Assembly: GCA_026770585.1 (NCBI GenBank)
Contig: MU646436.1
Location: 70,930 to 82,334 of the forward strand
Reading direction: 5' to 3'
Length of the DNA stretch: 11,405 nt
Source of the DNA: Baffinella frigidus
Taxonomy: Eukaryota; Cryptophyceae; Cryptomonadales; Baffinellaceae
This document shows, in pieces, positions 1 through 7,200 of the stretch. The position numbers and the translations under genes are program-made. The notes below the pieces were generated by a model that worked only from the letters and a program-made list of their open reading frames with translations, was not told where the DNA came from and did not search any database. Numbering within the stretch: position 1 is the first letter of the stretch; the number at the start of each line of letters is the position of its first letter.

Positions 1-344
1 CCTCCCCTCCCTCCTCCCCTCCTTCCTCCCATCCCCCCTCCCTCCCGCCCTTCGCCCCCGCCCCGCGCGCGTCCAGTCTCGCGTCCAGCATCCTCGTATC
101 ACCCATAGGGGGTGCCGGCTCTCGAGCGAGGTCTCCCACCCGCACACCGTACACGCGTCGCGGCGACGAGTGTGCGTTGTGCGGGGGGGAGACGGCGCGA
201 GAGGGGGGAGGGAGTCGTGGAGGCTCGGAGTCACGTGTCTCCTCTTGGCGTTGGGGGTCACGTGACTCCTCTTGGAGCCATTGGGATGATTGGAGCCATT
301 CGGGTGATGCGCCCGCCTCGGAAAACGCGAGCACCTGCGAACGC
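1..344. other. GC-rich sequence with a pyrimidine-rich edge; no supported gene
   Basis: About the first 65 bases are almost pure C/T. An open frame from about 112 has no ATG at its start, and its translation looks like low-complexity Arg/Gly sequence. At 230-275 the 19-mer GTCACGTGxCTCCTCTTGG occurs twice, 27 bp apart. Confidence 0.4.
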
Positions 345-414
345 GTTGCGCCGAGTGAGTCAACCGGAGTTGCGCCGATTTAGTCAACCTCGTTGCGCCG
401 ATTTAGTCAACCTC
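345..414. repeat. three tandem 23-24-bp units
   Basis: GTTGCGCCGA(TTTA/GTGA)GTCAACC starts at 345, 369 and 392; the last two copies are identical. TTAGTCAA (TTGACTAA on the other strand) recurs elsewhere in the window. Confidence 0.9.
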
Positions 415-739
415 TTTCCATTGGGTCAGCCAGAGCTCAGACGCAGCAAGTCTCCATTCTCATCAGCGGCGAGGTATGAGTAAGAGGCGATGTGCGTGTA
501 CTACAAAAGGAAGAGACTTTGTAGTACAAAGCACCAACGGACCCTCCTGTTGAGGCTTCCGACGCAGGGGGTATGCGTAACGGCCAGATCGGTACCGAGG
601 CGGGCCTATCGTCCGAATGGCTCCAAGAGCTAGGTGTAAAATCTAGGGTGCCCCCTCAGGGGACCGAGAGGGTTGCGACCTGCAAAACGCGAGACGCATC
701 GTCCAACGCCGTCAGGCCCGTCACGCCGTTGGCTCCTGC
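415..739. other. no feature recognised
   Basis: No convincing open frame, splice pattern or repeat beyond a short palindromic stretch near 500-530 (CTACAAAAGG...CTTTGTAGTAC). Confidence 0.3.
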
Positions 740-905
740 TTAGGGTTTGGGGGTTAGATTTTCGGGTCTCGGTGCTCGGTTCTCGGGATTCGGGTCTCGG
801 AATTCGGGTTTCGGTATTCGGGTTTCAGGTACCGGATCTTGGGTCTCGGGATTCGGGTCTTGGGGTGCGCTGTTTCGGGTTTCGGGTTTCGGGTTTCGAG
901 TTTAC
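740..905. repeat. degenerate telomere-like tract, TTCGGG variant
   Basis: Runs of GGGTTTCGGG, GGGTCTCGGGATTCGGG and similar 7-8-bp units on the plus strand. They resemble TTTAGGG with A changed to C or otherwise decayed. Confidence 0.75.
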
Positions 906-999
906 CGAGGCCAGCCCAGCAGCGTGTCATCACGCCCCACGCCCCGTCGCCTGCGTGATTACAAGTCATCATCAAGTGACCTTTGCCGACGTGGTTTAC

Positions 1000-1505
1000 G
1001 GTTTTGGGTTCGGGGTGTGGGGTTTCGGTGGGGTCGGTTCAGGATTTAGGGTTCATAGTTTACGGTTTGGGGACAGGGGTTACGGGTTTGTGGTCTGGGA
1101 TGTGTGGTTTGGGATTCAGGGTTCAGGGTTGGGGTGTTCGGGGTTAGGGGGTAGAAGTTAGGGGTTCGGGGTTAGGGGTTTAGTGTTTGGAATTAAAAGG
1201 TTAGGGGTTTTGGTACGGGGTTTACCGCAACCCTGGGGCCGCGGGAGCCGAACCTGGTTTCGAGTTCAAAGTTTAGGGTGTGGGTTTTAGGTTTTAGACT
1301 TCATACTTTAGACTTGAGGCTGTAAGGGTTGGGGATTGCTAACACCTCGCGCCGCGCTACAAAACATCAACTGCATTTGACGGGTTTAGGGCGTGGTTTG
1401 AGGTGTAGGGTTTGGGTTTCAGGGTTTAGGGTTTCGGGTTCCGGGTTTCGGGTTTCGGGTTTAGGTCCTTTACGTAGAGGGGTTTTAGGTCCTTTAGGTT
1501 TTAAT
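1000..1505. repeat. degenerate telomere-like tracts
   Basis: Scattered GGTTTAGGG, GGGGTTAGGGG and GGGTTTCGGG units, interrupted around 1215-1265 and 1325-1380. The best-ordered stretch is about 1410-1465. Frames open across it are low-complexity artefacts. Confidence 0.75.
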
Positions 1506-1843
1506 TTCTCCCAACATATGCCAACGACACGCCGTTCCGTAGAAGGGATCTGCAGGGAAAGCATGTTTGCTTTCGGATCGCGTTTAGCTCTCCAGTGCAG
1601 AGGCTCGTGAAGAGGGGATACAGGGCGGCTCTCTTGGGGTGTTTGGAGGTATACCAATTGGTGACCATGCCCGCCCACGCACCGAACCCAAGTCAGCCTC
1701 CTTTGAGGCTCATGGTATCCCATGGTTGAGAAAAAGAGGCGCAGGAGTTCCCGCAGTTTGACCAGAATGGTGTCAGAATGGTCAAAAAAAACAATGCGAT
1801 TTCAAAGTTGACAGGAACCACCACCTTTGAGAACGATTCCCCA
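1506..1843. other. no gene recognised
   Basis: Unique-looking sequence with a minus-strand open frame (to 1367) lacking homology or exon signals. It contains small palindromes (ACCAATTGGT near 1655, CATGGTATCCCATGG near 1710). Confidence 0.3.
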
Positions 1844-2020
1844 GGATTTCAGGGAGGAACTGCTCCCACCCTGAAGACAACGAGGTGAGTGTGTTGCTTG
1901 TGGTTGTTTGGGTAGGAGCGCGAGTGGGTCGGGATTTCAGGGAGGGAACCGCTCCCACCCTGAAGACAACGAGGTGAGTGTGTTGCTTGTGGTTGTTTGG
2001 GTAGGAGCGCGAGTGGGTCG
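1844..2020. repeat. 88/89-bp tandem duplication
   Basis: GGATTTCAGGGAGG... starts at 1844 and again at 1932; the copies differ by one inserted G and one T/C change. Such near-identity implies a recent duplication. Confidence 0.95.
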
Positions 2021-2129
2021 GGTCCATGGTGCGGGGCGGGGTAGCTTGGAACCCCCTTGGTCTAAATTTAGGGTGCGATTTGGTATTCACTCGGATCTTG
2101 GTGCGCACCTTGGTGCGCGATTTCAATTG

Positions 2130-2197
2130 ATGAACCAAGATTTTACGTTGATGAACCAAGATTTTACGTTGATGAACCAAGATTTTACGAACCAAGT
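2130..2197. repeat. 21-bp minisatellite, three copies
   Basis: ATGAACCAAGATTTTACGTTG starts at 2130, 2151 and 2172 (last copy 18 bp, followed by AACCAAG). It lies about 90 bp before the ATG of the 214-aa ORF. Confidence 0.95.
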
Positions 2198-2289
2198 CAG
2201 GCTTGAGCCTTTGTAAACCCTACACCCTTCAGCCTATCTAGATACACCAAAACCAAACTGAGAATTCCACCACCCGGAACATCCCCGAC

Positions 2290-2934
2290 ATGGCGCGTGT
2301 AATGCAGCCCGATGCCAAAGCCCGTCAGCTCACATCGGGGTACTACGAGACGCACCGCCGCTTCGCCAGCGCTCAGGTGGCGTGGCGCAGCGGCGATGAC
2401 AGCGCTTCCTCGCCCGGGTCCGCGAGCGCGAAGACCTTCACCGCCACCAAGGCACGCGCCGGGTCGTCCTCGACGAAGCCCCCCTCCCGCACCGGGCTTG
2501 GGCGTGCACTGCAGGTGCAGCGCCCGATTTCCAAGCCCGCCAGGAAGGAGCACACGGCTCGTCCGCTCGGGTACATGCCGGAGAAGACCGCCACGCCGGC
2601 CACCAACTTCATGGCCACGACCATCCAAGGCGCTGAGAGCGCTTTCTCTCCTGGGTCCTCGAGCGAGAGCAAGACATTCACCGCCACCAAGCGCGCCGTG
2701 CCGCCCTCGACGCAGCCCCCCTCTGGAAGAATCCCCCCTCCCGCACGTACAATGAATGTCCAGCGCCCTGTTTCCAAGACCGCGCGGAAGAACATTGCTT
2801 CTCCTCTCTATTACACGTCGGAGACGACCGCCACGCCAACCACCAACTCCATGGACATCAACCTCCAACAGCTCAAAATCCTGTGTGAGGCTCTGGGGCT
2901 CCCCACCGCGGTGGGATTGCTCCAGCAGGTGTGA
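2290..2934 (+). CDS. hypothetical 214-aa protein with two ~80-residue repeats
   Basis: The ATG has G at -3 and G at +4 (CCGACATGG) and the frame runs uninterrupted to TGA. I do not recognise the protein. It is rich in Ser, Thr, Pro, Ala and Lys and looks largely disordered, with no signal peptide or membrane segment. Two repeat units align with an ~80-residue offset: KTFTATK at 48-54 and 128-134, VQRP[IV]SK at 76 and 157, TATP at 100 and 180. Differences between the repeat DNAs are mainly third-position synonymous or conservative (CCG/CCT, GCC/GCG, AGG/CGG, ATT/GTT), supporting coding in this frame. The C-terminus, INLQQLKILCEALGLPTAVG, resembles the first helix and turn of a SAP-type motif, a weak inference. 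It converges with the GNL1-like gene. Confidence 0.6.
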   Translation: MARVMQPDAKARQLTSGYYETHRRFASAQVAWRSGDDSASSPGSASAKTFTATKARAGSSSTKPPSRTGLGRALQVQRPISKPARKEHTARPLGYMPEKTATPATNFMATTIQGAESAFSPGSSSESKTFTATKRAVPPSTQPPSGRIPPPARTMNVQRPVSKTARKNIASPLYYTSETTATPTTNSMDINLQQLKILCEALGLPTAVGLLQQV

Positions 2935-3054
2935 ACGCCTGCGGATCTCCTCTGATCCGCGGACGACACCTTGTATCTTCGTATTCAGTACAATTTGATT
3001 TAACCTAAGACGAGCTGCCCGATGCTTGGACGCATTTTGAAGGCATGCCGCGCC

Positions 3055-3246
3055 CTAGGCTACTACTAGCTCTGCCCCACTTGGGTTATGGGGAGCCCAA
3101 ATCCCCATAAATTCGCCCCCCCCCCCCCAATTTTACAGGTAAATTTTGGCACCCCCCTAAGAAAATTGCCCGTAAAATTTCGGGGGGGGGGGCGAATCTA
3201 TGGGGAGCCCAAATCCAAGTGGGACAGAGATAGTACTAGGCGTAGC
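3055..3246. mobile_element. fold-back (MITE-like) element with poly-C/poly-G arms
   Basis: Left arm TACTAGCTCTGCCCCACTTGG (3061 on) and the reverse complement of the right arm (CTATCTCTGTCCCACTTGG) pair. The inner arms end in ATTCGC-poly-C and poly-G-GCGAAT, with AATTTTAC/GTAAAATT at the tip. TATGGGGAGCCCAAATCC occurs in both halves. Confidence 0.7.
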
Positions 3247-3267
3247 CCTACAGTAGGATCCTAGGAT

Positions 3268-3391
3268 GCTCTCGAACGTTTCCGCAGCTTGCCGTGTATC
3301 AGGCAGGAATCGCCGCGTCGGCCGATCCTGCGGCGCGGCCAGGCTAGACAGATTGCGTTACTGCCTGGAAGCTGCGGAAACATTGGAGAGC
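3268..3391. mobile_element. fold-back element with GCTCTCxAAxGTTTCCGCAGCTT arms
   Basis: 23-bp terminal inverted repeats with two mismatches at 3268-3290 and 3369-3391, and a GC-rich palindromic centre (CGCCGCGTCGGCCGATCCTGCGGCG). The right arm region is repeated at 3518-3557. Confidence 0.75.
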
Positions 3392-3392
3392 G

Positions 3393-3514
3393 CTACAGGG
3401 GTACCTCGCTCATAAGAAACTGCCCCCACCATAGGACCACCATAGGGCCCTAGACATGGTCCTACTGTAGGGTCCTATGGGGGGGCGCTTTCTTGTGAGC
3501 GAGGTACCCCTGTA
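3393..3514. mobile_element. MITE, CTACAGGGGTACCTCGCTCA termini, copy 1
   Basis: About 28-bp terminal inverted repeats (CTACAGGGGTACCTCGCTCA(T/C)AAGAAA) around a palindromic core rich in CCTA/TAGG. It has no coding capacity and is inserted within a ~42-bp direct repeat (3350-3392 and 3518-3557). The neighbouring sequences are themselves fold-backs. Confidence 0.88.
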
Positions 3515-3910
3515 GAGAGATTGCGGTACTGTCCGAAAGCTGCGGAAATCGAGAGCGTTGCCGAAGAAGAAGAGGTCCGACCTCGTAAGTCGGAGAGGTC
3601 TGGGACCGTAGGTCAGAGGAGAGTTCTGACCTCGGAGGCGCCCCCCCCCCCATCGGGTGCACTCGGAATCCTGCCCCTCCGCCATAATCAGGCGCCTCTA
3701 TGATGAAGTGATTTTTACTCGAACAACGTCCTTTTCCGTTACCTTATCCGTAGGAGCCGCCCATGCCCATACGGGATTGCCTACCGTGGGGCCTATGGAT
3801 GATTCACTTGTGGGTTATTCACGAAATCCCCGTGTAGGCCGCTGTGGGGGTTCTAAAAAAAATGACAGACATGACCCGCAACCGGGAATTTACTGTATTC
3901 ACAGCGTCCC

Positions 3911-4219
3911 TCAGGGGCACCGCGCATTTACTTCCAGCCCAGCGAACGAATTCCCAACCCCCCCCAACCCCTCCTCCTCAGAATCCTCCTCATCATCCTC
4001 CTCCGAGCCCCCCCCCCCTTCCAGCGCAGCAAACGCGTTCTTGTTCCCTCTCGCGCCGCTCGCGCCGGCTGCCTCCTCCTCCTCCTCGCTCTCCTCCTCC
4101 TCCTCTTCCCCCTCTTCCCCATCCGGCTCGCTCTCCTCGCGCGCCGCGCCCTCTCCCCCCTCCTCCTCCGAATCGGTGATCTCGTCGCTCTCGCTCCCCC
4201 CCTCCTCCGAGTCGCTCTC
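3911..4219 (-). CDS. GNL1: GNL1-like terminal exon 'C': acidic tail with NxFAxLE motifs
   Basis: Acceptor GTGTGTGCAG|GAG AGC GAC opens in phase 0, matching exon F. The 102 codons begin ESDSEEGGSESDEITDSEEE and are mostly Glu/Asp/Ser/Gly, with NKNAFAALE at about residues 59-67 and GNSFAGLE at about 89-96, then VNARCP and a TGA stop at 3911-3913. GNL1 proteins end in a long Glu-rich stretch followed by an N-P-[YF]-A-x-L-type motif close to the C-terminus, which this mirrors; here the motif is present twice. A donor-like GAA|GTAAAT at 3931 could instead continue the gene, but no later exon was found, so a terminal exon is preferred. Confidence 0.72.
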   Translation of the reverse strand, partial: ESDSEEGGSESDEITDSEEEGGEGAAREESEPDGEEGEEEEEESEEEEEAAGASGARGNKNAFAALEGGGGSEEDDEEDSEEEGLGGVGNSFAGLEVNARCP

Positions 4220-7200
4220 CTGCACACACCGCGAGGAGAGAGAGTGTTACAAGCTAGGGGGTCCTTTGAGACCCTCAGACGTTCGCCACTTACGGGATAT
4301 GAACTTACCCCAAATACAGTCGACCTAATGACCCACGGCGGGCTCATCCTGGACTACAGGGGTACCTCGCTCATAAGAAAGCACCTCCTCCTAGGACCCT
4401 TCAGTAGGCCTATGCCTAGGGCCCTATGCTGGTCCCTAGGGGGGTGGGCGTTTCTTATGCGCAAGACACCCCTGTAGAGAGAGACGGTCGACTAAACCGG
4501 GTATCATCCCTTAAGTGGCCAACGGGTGAATAATCGCCCGTGGAAGCCCTAGGCAGGTCCTAGGGCCCTACGGTAGGGCGTATGGGCCTACTGGTCTCTT
4601 AAGGGATAGGTACCATGGGCCGTGACTACACCGGGCAGCCTGCCTCCTGCAGGAGGGGAATGTGGCAAGGGTGAGAGGGGGCAGGCGCTGGCAGACACTC
4701 CCCAAACGACTGTTGACTAACCCGGACATCATACGACTGTTGACTAACCGGGCATTACTACCAGGATAGTAACTCAACCGCGGGGGGGGGGAGACTGACT
4801 CGCGCGCAACCCCTGCACTCGAAAACGTATCCCTTAAGTGACCAACGGGCGAATAATCGCCCGTGGAAGCCCTAGGCAGGTCCTAGGGCCCTACGGTAGG
4901 GCGTATGAGCCTACTGGTCACTTAAGGGATAGAGCGGGGGGGGCGGCACTAAAAAAAAGAGAGGGGAGTGGCACGCGGCAACACACACGTGTGGATGTGG
5001 GAAGTGTCTCGCGTATGTAAGTATCCCTCAAGTGGCGACGGGGTCGAATTCGACCCCCAAGAGGTCACACGCAGGTCCTAGGGCCCTACGGTAGGGCGGA
5101 GGAGCCTACTCGCCACTCACGGGATGGCAAACGAGTGTGGATGGCAACCCCTGCACTCAAAAGATTGGAAAGGGGGGGAGCGCGGCCATAAGAGAGATCT
5201 GGTGAGGGCGCGGCAAAAAAACAGAGTGTGAAAGGGGGTGACAGGGCCCTACGGTAGGGCGTATGAGCCTACTCACCACTTAAGGGATGGCAAAAGAGAG
5301 TGGAGGGGGGGGGTGCCTGATGTATGGTGAACACGTGTGGCGAAGTGCCTCGCGGGCGAAGTGCCTCGCGGATGGGAAACGAGTGTGGACAAGTGTGGAG
5401 GACAAGGCACCTCGCGAATGGCGTTGAGGTCGTGCTCTGCAGTCCAGGCTTTCTGCCCCATCGCCTCCATTGCGCTCGCGTTCCAGAGTGCGTAGATGTC
5501 GGCCTGCCCCCCGTTTGATTTGATTTAGTTTGGGTTTAGTTTGGTTTGAGTTGGTTTCTCTTCGTTTGGTTTGAGTTAGTTTGCGTCCTGCAGAAGTACG
5601 GAGCCCGCGTCTCCCACAGCAGGTTCATGCTGAGGGTGAGAGCGCTGTCTGTTGTCTGCTATTTGCTTGCTCTACCTTTTCTCTCTGTCTCACTTTCTCT
5701 CTCTCCTCTTCCTCTCCTCTCCCTCTCCTCTCCCTCTCCTCTCCATCTTCTCTTTCCCACTCCCTCTCCTCTCTCTCTCTCCCCCCCCCCTCCCCTCCTC
5801 TCTCTCCTTTCTCCTCTCACCCTCTCTATCTCTCATCTCTCCCCCTCCTCTCTCCCACTCCCACTCTCCCTCTCTGCTCGCAGCGAACACGACACACCAG
5901 AGGATGGGCTCGTAACCTGCAGCACCGCGGGGATAGCCTCCGGATCCTCTCCGGGAGGCGTAAAGCACAGCACCACCTGCACCACCCTCCCGACCGTCAA
6001 CCACACCTTCACTGTCTCACGAGGCTTGGTCGGCCTGGCACTGAAGATACATCCCGATCACAGAAAAGACGCTTTTCCGGGCACCAGACACCTTGCCAAC
6101 GTCCCCCTGATAACCGAGGATGGCCGGGGCCAGAACAAATTCTTCAGCGAGGGAGGGAGAGAGAGAGCGCGTGAGAGTGCGGGATAGAGACATCAAGTGA
6201 GAGTGATAGAGTGCAAGAGATCGAGCGAGCGCGCGTGCGAGAGAGAGAGCGCGAGCGAGCGAGCGGGCGGGCGAGATCGAGAGCGAGATCGAGAGCGAGC
6301 GAGCGAGCGAGCGAGCGAGCGAAGAAAAACGAGATAGGTGGCGGCGGGGCGAAAATAGAGGTGGCGGCGGGGCGGGGGGCAGCCTTCTGGCCGTTGAGGA
6401 CATCGCGAAGGACAGCGTTGGCCGCGCGATGGCACTCTGGCTTGCCCCCCTGCACTCCCCAAGCCCTCGTCACTCGTCACGCCTCAAGAATTCGACACAC
6501 CCACCATTCTACTTCTGCGTTTGGCGAGCGGTGTTACTCTGGCTTGCCCCCCTGCACGCCCCAAGCCCTCGCCACACCACCATTCCCAGATTAGCTGAGG
6601 CAGAACTAGAGACCCAGATTAACTGAGGCAGAACTGGAGATGTGGGTACACGCGATTGCGTCACACCACGCAATCGCGGTTGCAAGCGTGGCACTCTGGC
6701 TTGCCCCCCTGCACGCCCCAAGCCCTCGCCACACCACCATTCCCAGATTAGCTGAGGCAGAACTAGAGACCCAGATTAACTGAGGCAGAACTGGAGATGT
6801 GGGTACACGCGATTGCGTCACACCACGCAATCGCGGTTGCAAGCGTGGCACTCTGGCTTACCCCCCTGCACACCCCACGCCCTCGTCACCCGTCACGCCT
6901 CAAGAATTCGACACACCCACCATTCTAACTTTGCATTTGGCGAGCGGTGTTACTCTGGCGTGCCCCCCTGCACGCCCCAAGCCCTCGTCACACCAACATT
7001 CGCTAGAGCGCTGTGCAGAGAAGTTGGCCACAGGAAATAATGGAAAAATGGGAAAATTGGAGCTATATTGTCAACTTTTGAGAAATTCATGGTACTGATG
7101 TTCTCAAAAGTGGACAAAATGGCTCCAATTTTCCCATTTTCCCATTTTTCGGTGGCCAACTTCTCTGCACAGCGCTCTAGCTCTGCCTCAGGTAATCTGG

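Noticed and set aside
754-1161. Several open frames through 750-1160 with GFGxRVSG-like repeats.
   Set aside because: They are translations of telomere-like repeats, open on both strands because the repeat lacks stops.
2197-2868. Minus-strand open frame of 223 codons over the 214-aa ORF.
   Set aside because: Differences between the internal repeats fall mainly in its first codon position, and its sequence is a Gly/Arg-rich shadow.
3410-3685. Possible additional 3' exon of the GNL1-like gene (DSECTRWGGG...).
   Set aside because: The frame overlaps MITE and inverted-repeat DNA, and a stop at 3911 already gives a plausible GNL1-like C-terminus.
3657-4328. Long plus-strand frames rich in Ser/Pro over the acidic exon.
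   Set aside because: They are antisense to the Glu-rich terminal exon; poly-Ser and poly-Pro arise from reading GAG/GAA runs backwards.
5590-5634. Plus-strand exon-like segment (CCTGCAG|AAG...CTGAGG|GTGAGA) followed by a CT tract and an acceptor at 5882 with a long open frame to 6140.
   Set aside because: The frames do not join in phase across the supposed intron, and the downstream segment contains the minus-strand LCFTPPGED exon, which fits the GNL1-like gene in order and phase.
5546-6403. Long Ser/Leu-, Arg/Glu- or Ala/Arg-rich frames through the CT and GAGC tracts.
   Set aside because: Microsatellite translation artefacts without conserved content.
6536-6849. Possible CRISPR-like array from regular repeats.
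   Set aside because: Units are 157 bp and identical throughout with no repeat/spacer alternation, and the context is a eukaryotic intron.
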